Below are positions 11,311-20,749 of a stretch of DNA of 64,000 nt, piece by piece; position 1 is the stretch's first letter, and each line of letters opens with the position of its first letter. This stretch comes from Vermamoeba vermiformis (lineage: Eukaryota > Tubulinea > Echinamoebida): positions 62,001-126,000 of the forward strand of contig JBEWZL010000145.1 in assembly GCA_045837725.1 (NCBI GenBank), given 5' to 3'. The notes beneath the pieces are model-generated. The model worked only from the letters and a program-made list of their open reading frames with translations. It was not told where the DNA came from and searched no databases. A program made the position numbers and the translations under genes.

Positions 11311-12463
11311 TTAACGGTTGGATTTAGCAACACGTTCGATTTCGTCTTTCTTCTTGATGGCAAAGCTGTTGGACGAACCCTTGGCAGCGTTGATCAATTC
11401 GTCAGCCAAGCACTCAGAGACGCTCTTGATGCTACGGAAGGCAGATTCACGAGCACCAGTGGTGAGCAAGTAGACAGCGGTGTTAACACGACGCAAAGGA
11501 GAAACGTCGACGGCTTGTCTGCGGACGGTACCAGCAGAACCGACACGGGTCGAGTCTTCACGAGGACCAGAGTTGATGACGGCCTTAACCAAGACTTGGA
11601 GGGGGTTCTCACCAGTCAAAAGGTAGATGATTTCGAAGGCGTGTTCAACAATCTTAACCTGTTGAAGGAAACAAAAATTAGTCAATCTGATTCGATCTGA
11701 AAATTATTGGTAGATATTTTCTAGCTATTACACTGCTGTTCTTTGATGATAAAAATAATAATATTCATTGTTTGAATACTTACAGCCATCATCTTTTTAC
11801 CGTTGTTGCGACCGTGCATCATGATAGAGTTAGACAAACGCTCAACAATGGGGCAGAGAGCCTTTCTGAATCTCTTCTTGTTGTATCTGCCAGCAGTGTG
11901 GGGCAAGTATTGCTTGTACTTCTCACGCTCATTGACAGCGATGTAATCCTGAAGAGATGAGAAGTCAGCACTAATTCCACATTACATATTCGCAGAGCGA
12001 TTTAATTTAAGCCCTATTATTAAATGAAACATGGCGACTCTTTGTTTTACCGTGAAAGCGCGAAGGAAAAGGAGAGGTAATTTAATAATTTGATCCACAA
12101 TAATAATTATCATATTATTTTTCTCCTGCAACACTTACTCTGAGAGACTTGTCGATTTGGGCGACTTGGACATCATCGTAAGTCCTATGAGAATAAATTA
12201 TTAATCTCGAGCTTTGATTAAGCACACAATAAAAATTAATAATTCGACATCAAGTTGTTTTAAAACGCTGAAAAATACTGAAGGCTATTGACACGTAAAA
12301 ATATCCATGTATTAATTATTTGTTATTCTATTAGGCCTCCAGTATTTAATTTAGCAGCATATTTTCCAATTTGTTCGTTTTCAATCTGATTTGGCTGTAT
12401 TAATCGCAATATATACCATTTGTTGAAGAGTTTAACGGTGGAAGAACCGGTAACAAGTGCCAT
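11311..12463 (-). CDS. RPS5: 40S ribosomal protein S5 (uS7)
   Basis: Four exons on the minus strand encode a protein starting [16 protein letters not shown] and ending in the invariant eukaryotic uS7 tail [16 protein letters not shown]. Hallmarks visible: [29 protein letters not shown], the rRNA-binding region [28 protein letters not shown] and [14 protein letters not shown]. The protein sits in the head of the small subunit near the E site. Length (about 200 residues) is normal. The start lies 161 bp from the start of the divergent Ap4A phosphorylase gene, so they share a short promoter region. One intron (about 12184-12416) carries the TGACACGT motif seen in several introns of the window. 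Confidence 0.97.
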
Positions 12464-12624
12464 CTTGTATGTGTTGCTTATTTGACCACAAAGGAACAGG
12501 AAAGAGAGCAAAAGTTCGTCCACGAAAAAGATTCAAAACCAAACCCTGACTTAACCACAAAAAATAAATTTGATAAAAAGTGGTTTCGTGACTTAATCAT
12601 TTTTACAACCGCTAAATTGCCTGT

Positions 12625-13842
12625 ATGTTTCGTACGACAAACACAATCGCTAAGCTGATATCGCCCATTGCAATTCGTTCTTTCAGTAATCGAAGTAGTC
12701 ACAAAATGCAATCCGGTTTGTGGGATGATGTCAAGTCCGCCACTTCTAAAGCTCAGAAAGAAGGATGGCTGTACACAATAAAAACAACACCCGAGCACAT
12801 GCAACATTCGGGCGTAAAGGTAAATATTAGAGCGCCGCTAATATTTTAATATTTTTTTGCAATTATTTATTTTTGCCTTGTCCTTTAGTTCTTACTTCGT
12901 GTCGCTACATCGTTGGCAGCAAAGCCATCTGGTGATTTGGGCAAAGAAAATGAAAAAAAGCAAAACCCTTCTAAGCCCGCTGATCCGTTCGAAAACCCAT
13001 CTACTCAGGACCTGTTCGTTAAGGAGCTTACTTCCACACATAGCCTAATGCTCAACAAATTTAATATATCCTTAGATTGCACATCGTTAAATTACACAAT
13101 CTCTTTTCATGCGATTTATCCTTAACTCACGCGACACGTCTCCGATTACCACGTGCTCATCGTCACAAACGACTTCCAACATCAAAGTGAGCCCTTGAAC
13201 GAATCAGACTTCGAGGCTATGAAGCTTGTCATCGAGGAAATGAACGGAATTGGATTTTACAATGCTGGAGAGTTATCCGGAGCAAGGTAATTCACACGCG
13301 TGTTTTTCGTGCAGAAAAACTGACTCGTTTAACAGTCAACCTCACAAACACATGCAAGTTATTCCACTGGGGACTGATGAAAAGCTACCCGTAGATGATA
13401 TTATTGAAAAATCAAAGGCGCCGAAGGATGTGGTACACGTGATCCCAGATCTGCCTTATGTAAATAGATGCTGTGTATTCTCAGATTACAGCGCGAAGTA
13501 CTTGCACGATGTATATGGAAGAGTCATGCGCGAGGTATTTGATGATCTCAAAAAGGTACTACTCGATATTAAGGCAACGATAAAGTACTTACTTTAGATC
13601 AGACGATCGACGACGGATCGCTTCAAATAGAAAAAATGAGCTACAACTTCTTAATGACTAAAAAGTGGATGATGATAGTGCCTCGTAGATTGCCGGAGTA
13701 CGAGGGACTGAGCGTCAATTCACTCGGAATGGTCGGCTGGTTCTTCGTGAAAAATGACATGCAATTGAACAAACTGAAGAATGTTGGGCCGATGAACGTA
13801 CTGCAAGCCGTTGCGTATGCCAAGCAGAACTCATCACTGTAG
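12625..13842 (+). CDS. Ap4A phosphorylase / ATP adenylyltransferase (APA1/2-like)
   Basis: Five exons. Shared motifs with the APA1/APA2 family: LNKFNV-SDYHVLIVTNDFQHQSEPL, FYNAGELSGASQPHKHMQ with the HxHxQ catalytic motif (PHKHMQ), and the C-terminal YNFLMTKKWMMIVPR and GLSVNSLGMVGW. The enzyme phosphorolyses diadenosine tetraphosphate to ADP and ATP. The first 27 residues (MFRTTNTIAKLISPIAIRSF) are basic and hydroxylated and could be a mitochondrial presequence; the internal Met at 12706 would give a cytosolic form. The second intron (13066-13137) is an AT-AC intron of the minor spliceosome. The last acceptor must be the CAG before position 13603 or so to keep frame. Confidence 0.9.
13066..13137 (+). 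other. U12-type AT-AC intron
   Basis: The donor ATATCCTTA matches the U12 AT-AC consensus, the branch site TCCTTAAC (13119-13126) matches the U12 branch consensus, and the intron ends in AC 12 bases after the branch adenosine. Removing exactly these 72 bases restores the conserved protein sequence LNKFNV-SDYHVLIVTN with no phase change. No GT-AG alternative gives the family sequence. Confidence 0.92.
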
Positions 13843-13885
13843 ATAAATTGGAACGTAAGTTCTTTAACCATTATTTACATTATTG

Positions 13886-15354
13886 TTAACAAGTACACGT
13901 CGCTGCTTTGCTTGTGACTTGAATTTTCTTGGGATTGCACGTTATATTGCTGCACTGAGCTTTCAAGCACGGCAGCGAGAAGGGTGAGGAGGTGCAGTCG
14001 GTATCGTCCACGTACTTATACGCTTTGATACCCGGGTTCTGCTCATTGATCAAGTCCACGTATTGCTCTCGTGCAAAAACAGTGTTGGGCTCTAACACGG
14101 TAAATGCTTTGTTCCTCACGTAGGCGTTTATACTGGCCCGGGGGATCGGCATAAACGGAACAACTGAGACACGCATGCGAGAGCCCAACATGTGACTAAA
14201 TTTACGAAAGTTAATTGGTAATTATCATATATACATGCGTTTACGTACCTGAACGCCGAGTTGAACATAGTATCAGTGATATTTTGAACAAGGCCAACAG
14301 TATCAAAGTATTCGTGCCACGGATCTCCGATGACGACCTTGCGGTACTGGTCAATCAGTCGCAAGATGTCTTCCTGTTGAAAAATTAATATTACGGATAC
14401 GAGTACTTATACTACTACTTACTCTATGAATATGGTTCTTGGAGACGCCGTACTCAAAGAAGTAAATGGCTTTTGAGCCATCGAGTACTCTTCGGCCGGG
14501 TTGGGACAGATGTCGAACGTCTTGGAGGACTTGGAAGATGTCAGAGGTTCGACTCAACTCTGCGTTCTTGAAGCGAATAATAGTATATTCGCATTCTTGA
14601 ATAATCTGCGTAAAGTCAGTAAGTAAGTACTGAAGTTCAAAACCCAAAGCAAATTAATACATCGTAAACTTTTTGTCGGATCGCATCCACTGACTCTGCT
14701 GCTATATCGATGGTAGCTACATTTCCCGCATCGCTTCCAAACCAAACTGCATTATCAGTTAATCAGTCGTTGTTATTTTGGCGTCTAATGTAAATTTCGT
14801 CTAACTTGAAAGAGCGACGTACCCTTGAGACTTGCGTCGATCAGTTCATGCTGCCCCCAATCCTCATCGGATTGGTAGACGAACATCATTATCATTGCAG
14901 AGCTATCGTGGGATTGCGATTGCGGGGCCTAAAAAAGACTACTCAGTAAAACTGAATTAAAAGCTAATCGGTATTAATTTCGAACAAAGTTAGTTTAAAG
15001 TTTAACAATGACGTCCCTTCCAGTTTAAACACATCCGGTAACAAAAAAAAAAAGAATTAATAATTTACTTACGAATCGTTCATCAAAATGAAAGCGTAGC
15101 CTTGGTATAACAAGGTGATCAAATGGAGTTTGATCATATCTATGAGCGAGGTCAGTCAAAAAAAGGAAATTCGTAGGATCCATTTTTGACACGCAGGGGA
15201 TCGCGTTGACTTTGGCACGAGGTTGAGGTCCATTTATAGGTGGCATTGATTTATCGTCGCGGAGTATCGTTGGCTTTAAATGCCAAACCTTGATTACGGC
15301 CATAGCTGCCAATGTAACTATCACTGCAAGCAAAATTCGGACGATTAAGCTCAT
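13886..15354 (-). CDS. Module protein A, copy 1: type II membrane protein, LAP1/LULL1-like torsin activator candidate
   Basis: Six exons (15354-15073, 14928-14823, 14746-14661, 14605-14423, 14373-14249, 14195-13886) give 363 residues in frame. Residues about 4-22 (IVRILLAVIVTLAAMAVIKV) form one membrane segment with almost no cytosolic tail, so the rest is luminal. Strand and helix order follows the luminal domain of LAP1/LULL1: a first strand (SAMIMMFVY), then VATIDIA, a helix, YTIIRF, and KAIYFFEYGVSKNH followed by a helix. Near residue 260 is LGSRMRVSVVPF, matching the WSRISHLVLPV segment that carries the arginine finger of LAP1/LULL1. After it comes a cysteine-rich tail ending in CTC, which suggests disulfides. 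LAP1 proteins activate torsin ATPases. The gene is head-to-head with the torsin-like gene at 15542. Homology is by pattern only. Confidence 0.7.
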
Positions 15355-15541
15355 ATCTATAGGTATTGACTCGTATGCTAAGGGCGATAAATAAAATAGT
15401 TTCTGAAATTGAAGAATTGGAATTTAAATTGCTGGAAAAAAATCCGGCCAACTTTTTTCAGCTAAAAAGAATAGAAGGCGACCGGATCAAACCTCAAATT
15501 TTGATTTAATATTCTATTGGAAGCACGTTACTAATAATCGA
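15355..15541. promoter_or_regulatory. Shared promoter region between A1 and B1
   Basis: A 187 bp spacer separates the divergent starts of A1 and B1. The 13-mer AACTTTTTTCAGC at 15450-15462 is also present in the equivalent A2/B2 spacer (20639-20651) although the spacers are otherwise dissimilar, so it may be a regulatory site of the module. Confidence 0.4.
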
Positions 15542-17148
15542 ATGATGCCGGTACATCAGGCAAATCAAAACCAACCGCAAGGGCAGGCACCAGGTCAACA
15601 AGGCCAGCAACAACCTCCAGCGCAACTGCAACCTGGTCAAATAAATTGGGGGTCCTACATCCAGGCTTACGTTGCTTTCTTGAGCGTGGTCGTTTATAAA
15701 TATTGGGCATCTGTCCAATATTTTATGTTTAAGTATATCAGCCATAACTATTCGGACTTTATGGCCGTATTGTCCATCCTGTTAATATCGTCTCCTGTGT
15801 AAGTTAATTGATTTATAATTGTGATCGATCCCGCCTCAAAGGGCTCGTTTTAACGTTATTTAGATTCTTCTACCGCAAGCGATGGAACAAATACATTCAA
15901 ATGGCTATGGCGACTATTTTTTTGGGGTCCATAGTGCTGGCATTCGTAAGTTCTTCTTATTCTTTTAAAAAAAAAGAATTCTGAGTTAACACGCTATAGT
16001 TGGCTGCACCTTCACAAGCCCACGTAGAAAGAAGTTTGGCAAACCAATCTATAGGAAATGATTTCTCCGACTTCGCCGCCTCGCTGTTAAATGAAACTCA
16101 CCGCATCTACGGGTTTTTTGGCAGATCTGGTAAATGATTGAATTAACATTTAAAATCTAAACTCGTAAGACTTATTCATTATTTTATTTAGGGACGGGCA
16201 AAACTAATATTGCAGAAAAAGTGGCGAATATTGACGCAACGATGTTAAAACGTGCTATCAATTCCCGAGTGTTTTTTTTGCATAATCAAGCGTCAAAAGT
16301 AGTCGCTGATTTTTTCAATCCGAATATTACTGATTCGATGGCTGGTTGGATACAACCTGGTGGCGGATGCGCAATGCCAAAATGTTACTTGATCTTGGAA
16401 GACTTGCACCTTCTGTTAGACTACTATTATTTGAAGGCCAAACAACCCGAGCAAGTCGAGCTGTTCTTCGACAAACTTCAGACATTGGTGCGCGAGAATC
16501 CTCGTGCAGTAGTCATTATGATCATCGAAGTGACTGCTTTCAGCCGCAGCATTGACCAATCAAGAATTGCGAATGTTACATCGAATGAAGATCTTCAGAA
16601 AGAGCTCAAGGAGAGCAACAGCGTGTTCTGTCGTTTGGGCGATGAATACTTGTCAGTTTACTTCAAAGACGTGCACCGTGACTACGGTCAGTGGAAGGCA
16701 GCGATGCAAGTACATCTCAATGAACTCGTGCATAATACGATTCTACTGTCACAAGCACAAGCGCAGCCTTTCGACAAGGGTGCTAAAATATTGTACGTAG
16801 AAATGGAGTTTTTACGCGGTCAATTGGACTTACTAGTTGCATAGGTTCGACGAGTCAGTGTTTAAGAGGAGCCGCAAATTAGTCTACGCATTCAAAGACG
16901 TCAAAAAGTTCTTTCTACCGCGCTTGTACTGGAAGATCATTGACGCGAACACACCACGTGACTGCACCCCTGCAAATGGTCGTATTCTCACTGTATACGC
17001 CAAAGGAGATTTTAATGTTAAGTGCGAGCCTTGTGGTTGGATTTGCCAATTTCAATACTCAGATGAGTGGACTAAATTGTACGAACAAGTGTCGCGGGTA
17101 CCTGTCGAGTACTTCTTCCGGACAATGGACATGCTTAAAATACTGTAA
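15542..17148 (+). CDS. Module protein B, copy 1: membrane-anchored torsin-like AAA+ protein
   Basis: Five exons (15542-15798, 15864-15945, 16000-16129, 16192-16792, 16845-17148) give 457 residues in frame. A Gln/Pro-rich tail of about 40 residues precedes about three membrane segments (YVAFLSVVVYKYW..., DFMAVLSILLISSPVFFY, YIQMAMATIFLGSIVLAFL). Next comes a torsin/Clp-like lead-in (VERSLANQSIGNDFSDFAA), a Walker A GRSGTGKT, a torsin-like GWIQ element, and a Walker-B-like CYLILEDLHLL. A sensor-1-like strand (VVIMIIEVTAF) lacks the usual Asn. The C-terminal part has CEPCGWIC. Three membrane passes would put the ATPase in the lumen, as in torsins. The conserved last intron (16793-16844) must be removed to match copy 2. 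Confidence 0.72.
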
Positions 17149-17255
17149 TAATAAAACATCTTTCTACTCCTTCTTTAGTACGAGAAACTATTTTGCAGAT
17201 AAACTTTTATTATGTGCCGATGGTTTCAAAAACATTCTACAAGTGACGGGCGAAC

Positions 17256-18782
17256 TCACTTTTCATCCACTTTTTGCCTGATGTACAAGCTCTTATTTTT
17301 ACATTTCCCTAATTCAGAATCGGGGAGTTTGAAATGATAAAATCCTTTTGGTTTCTTGGCAGCCTCATCAGCTTTGAGAAATTTTTTAATCTGGTCAAGA
17401 GCGTCGTCTGTCAACATTTTGTTGGGCTTCATCGAAAGCCAATTTCCTGTCGTATTGATTGTTTTAAATTTGCATTGGGATGCACCCTCAAATGATTTGA
17501 AGCTGATTTCTAGTGCACTCGTGGCAGAGGAAAGGTTTTGACCTTCGCTCGATTCATCTTTTGATTCTTCATTATTGTTAACTTGTGCTTCGGAGGTCTG
17601 ATTTGTGGCTACAGTAATTTGGTTATTGCTGGGATGGTTCGGAAGTTCCTCTCTGGCTTTTTCTTGATCTTGGCGAGCACTTTCAGCATTGTTGCACTGT
17701 GTCTCATTCTTCTGACGGGCGTCTTCAGCAGCTTCGCGCTTTTTTTCTTTATCTAGGCTAGCGGTTTCAGCATCTTGACGCTCCTTTTCTTTAACTTGGC
17801 AAGTTTTTTCGGCATCGTCGCGCACGTTCTCATTTTTCTGACGAGTTCCTTCAGATGTTTCACGAGTGCTTTCAGCACCTTTACGCTCATTTTCAGCATT
17901 TTGACGCTCTATTTCTTGATTTTGGCGAGCACTTTCAGCATCGTTGCGCTGTGTCTCATTCGTCTGGCGAGTATCTTCAGCTGTTTCACGCTTTGTTTCT
18001 TTAGCTCGGCGAGTGTTTTCAGCTGCTTCACGCTCTGTCTCTTCATCTTGGCGAGTTTTTTCGGCATCGTCGCGCCCCTTCTCAGTTGTCTGACGAGCTC
18101 CTTCAGCTGTTTCACGAGCGCTTTCAGCATTTTTACGATCATTTTCAGCATTTTTACGATCATTTTCAGCATTTTGACGTTCTATTTCTTTAGCTAGGCG
18201 AGTGTTTTCAGCCTCTTTGCGCTCTTTTTCGTTCTGCTCTTCTCGTTTCAGCAGATCTTCCAGTATTGTTCGTTCGTCTTTGCGGTTGCGCTCTATCTCT
18301 GATAATCTCCGGTTCATTGTGCGTAAACGGGAGCTGTTCGTAGCAACGGATATCGCCAGAATACATATGATAGCAGTTTGAACCGAATTTGAATCCAGAT
18401 TCTTGATCAAGAAGAGTATTTTTGATACAAAATTCTCGGTCGTCGTGAATTTGTTATTAATATTGTTGCTATTAATATCTACAGCCATATTATCCTCATC
18501 CGTAGAGCCAGCTAAGCCACTTATGTATTCTTGGCAGATCTTCATTTTTTCTTTCTGTTCTGTGTCGAACTTTAATTGCTGTTCCTCATCGCACACATCA
18601 TAAAATGTTTTTGTGGCCAAAGTTTTGCCTGGCGGAAGGCATCCAGTTTGACAAAGTTCGCAAAAACGCTGACACGCTACCGGCGGGTCTCCGCTGGAGC
18701 AAGCTTGTGAGTAGAGAGACTCTGCAGAAGAGTGTACGAATACATGCGATATAATTAGTATAATGAGCTGTGGTGTTATCAT
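17256..18782 (-). CDS. Module protein C, copy 1: type I membrane protein with Cys-rich ectodomain and long charged helix
   Basis: Single exon, 508 residues. A signal peptide (first ~20 residues, PQLIILIISHVFVHSSA) is followed by a seven-cysteine domain (ACSSGDPPVACQRFCELC, TGCLPPGKTLATKTFYDVC, ICQEY). After a Ser/Asn linker there is one membrane segment near residues 133-150 (VQTAIICILAISVATN). The cytosolic part holds about 26 consecutive heptads of the type RxxAExx (RKNAEND, RETAEGA, RDDAEKT), in which Arg and Glu alternate at i/i+4 and i+3. That fits a single stable alpha-helix or coiled coil of about 190 residues. A 12-heptad block is repeated twice. A C-terminal globular region of about 90 residues ends in KVDEK. 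Function unknown; linked to A and B by position and joint duplication. Confidence 0.82.
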   Translation of the reverse strand: MITPQLIILIISHVFVHSSAESLYSQACSSGDPPVACQRFCELCQTGCLPPGKTLATKTFYDVCDEEQQLKFDTEQKEKMKICQEYISGLAGSTDEDNMAVDINSNNINNKFTTTENFVSKILFLIKNLDSNSVQTAIICILAISVATNSSRLRTMNRRLSEIERNRKDERTILEDLLKREEQNEKERKEAENTRLAKEIERQNAENDRKNAENDRKNAESARETAEGARQTTEKGRDDAEKTRQDEETEREAAENTRRAKETKRETAEDTRQTNETQRNDAESARQNQEIERQNAENERKGAESTRETSEGTRQKNENVRDDAEKTCQVKEKERQDAETASLDKEKKREAAEDARQKNETQCNNAESARQDQEKAREELPNHPSNNQITVATNQTSEAQVNNNEESKDESSEGQNLSSATSALEISFKSFEGASQCKFKTINTTGNWLSMKPNKMLTDDALDQIKKFLKADEAAKKPKGFYHFKLPDSELGKCKNKSLYIRQKVDEK

Positions 18783-19033
18783 TTTAAATCAAAGAATCAA
18801 TAAAAAAAAATCAATTCTTTTTTTTCATTCATAAAATTCCCACACACCATTTGTTATTGTAACCTTTAAATAATGAATTACAATAGCGAAGTTTGATCTC
18901 AAATTTACCGTTCGGATTTGACACTTCAGCATGTCCTCTCGATCCAAGTCATTGAAGGACGATGCTCAATTCACCAAAATCTTCTCAAACGTTGACTTTC
19001 GGTGACTGGTTTGCTACTATTTACAACGTTTAT

Positions 19034-20528
19034 TTAACAAGTGCATGTCACCGCACTATCCGTGACTTGGATCGTCTTCACGACGTTGTTACCACAAGTC
19101 AGTTTGCTGCACTGAGCTTTCAAGCACGGCAACGAGAACGGCGAGGCATTGCAGTCAGTGTCGTCCATGTACTTATACACTTTGATACCTGGGTTCTTTT
19201 CCCGGATCAAGTTCAAGTACTGCTCGCGTGCAGGGAATTCAGTGTTGACTTCGAACGTTGTGAATACTTTGTCGTCCAAGTAGGTCTTGATACTAGCTTG
19301 AGGAATGGGTAAGAATGGAATAACTGAGACGCGCATCCGAGAGCCCAACATGTGACTGCACGGTAAAAGTTGAAGTTAGTGACGCGGATGTGCATATTTA
19401 TGGAAATCTAGACTCACTTAAATGTCGAGTTAAAGATGGTGTTAGTAATATTCTGCACGAGGCCGACGGTATTGAAGTATTTGTGCCACGGATCTGCTTT
19501 GACAACCTTGCGGTACTGCTCCATCAATTTCAAAAAGTCGCCCTAAATACGAATTAGCTTTGGCCATAGAATAATATCCAACGTACTCTTTGAATATGAT
19601 TTTTTGCAACGCCGTATTCGAAGAAGTAAATGGCTTTTGAGCCATCGAGTTCTCTTCGGCCGGGTTGGGACAGATGTCGAACGTCTTGGAGGACTTGGAA
19701 GATTTGAGGCGTCAGGCTGTGTTCTGCGTTCTTGAAGCGAATGACAGTGTAATCGCATTCGAGTAAGATCTAAAAATAGAGCACGGGGTGTTAGCTGAAA
19801 AAAGTGCCGCAAAGATTGACCCGATCCACGTACCTCGTAAATCTTTGCTCTAATTTCATCGATTGATTTAACTTCTGCTATATCAATAGTCGCTACATTT
19901 CCAGCCGCACTGCCAAACCAAACTACAGTAACGGTGTTAAGGATCTGTCAGATCATTTGTTCCTACGTACCTTTTAGAGTTGCGTCAATGAGTTCGTGTT
20001 GACCCCAATCCTCATCAGCTGGATAGACAAATAACGTTATCATGGCAGAATTATCGTGAGATTGCGCATGTGGTGCCTAATAAAGAATAATCAGACCTCT
20101 TCAGGACAGGTTATTAAATGCATTGGTTATTTGTAAAATTATCATAGATATTAAATATGGTATTTTAATGGCTACCAAGTGAGCGCTATGACGGCTAAAA
20201 CAAAAAATAATGAAGAATAATTATTTATAATTTTACTTACAAATCTTTCATCAAAGTGGTACCGTAATCGAGGTATAACAAGATGATCAAATGCAGTTTG
20301 GTCGTATTTCTTTGCTAACTCCGTAAAGCGCTTGAAATACGTCGGATCCATTGTTGAAACGCAAGGAAAGCGTTTATTGGCTTGGTTGACTTGAGGCTGT
20401 GGCTTATCAATAGGTCTTTTAGGTGATCTGGCTATGGGAATGGCTGGTTTTGTCGGCCAAGCCAGCAACACGATCAAGGCGATCGTAATTGCGCCACCAA
20501 TCAGCAAATTACGAATAGTAGGGTTCAT
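19034..20528 (-). CDS. Module protein A, copy 2: LAP1/LULL1-like torsin activator candidate
   Basis: Same exon layout as copy 1; the first exon (20528-20241) encodes 96 residues. The start is the Met before NPTIRNLLIGGA, giving a membrane segment (LLIGGAITIALIVLLAW) right at the N-terminus; an upstream in-frame Met would add a tail not seen in copy 1. Conserved with copy 1: CVSTMDPTYF, FDHLVIPRLRYHFDERF, ADEDWGQHELIDATLK, GNVATIDIA, FQVLQDVRHLSQPGRR, KAIYFFEYGVAKNHI, GLVQNITNTIFNS, LGSRMRVSVIPFLPIP and the CTC end. The arginine-finger-like SR, all late cysteines and the DPWH motif are kept. It is head-to-head with B copy 2. Conservation of these motifs in both copies argues that both are under selection. 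Confidence 0.7.
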
Positions 20529-20749
20529 ATTTTGATATATTCTATATACATATGTTTGGTGGTTTTTAAAACAATAGATACTGAATTCTATTTGCAAAAA
20601 ATATTTTGCTGACGCGTCACAGGTCAAAAAATCGCCCTAACTTTTTTCAGCGAACGGATAGAACATTTATGCCGTGCCTAGTCATCAGTCGACATATTAA
20701 CGTAGACTTATTGATCAAAGGCAACAAGATCCGCATGATTATACAATAA
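20529..20749. promoter_or_regulatory. Shared promoter region between A2 and B2
   Basis: A 221 bp divergent spacer. It shares AACTTTTTTCAGC (20639-20651) with the A1/B1 spacer but is otherwise diverged. Confidence 0.4.

Noticed and set aside
17775-18197. Hydrophobic 140-residue reading frame on the plus strand opposite C1
   Set aside because: It is the antisense shadow of the Arg/Glu heptad repeat; repeated heptads on one strand force an open, Phe/Leu-rich frame on the other.
18931-19005. Short frame MSSRSKSLKDDAQFTKIFSN between C1 and A2
   Set aside because: Only 24 codons, no splice partner found, not present in the other module copy.
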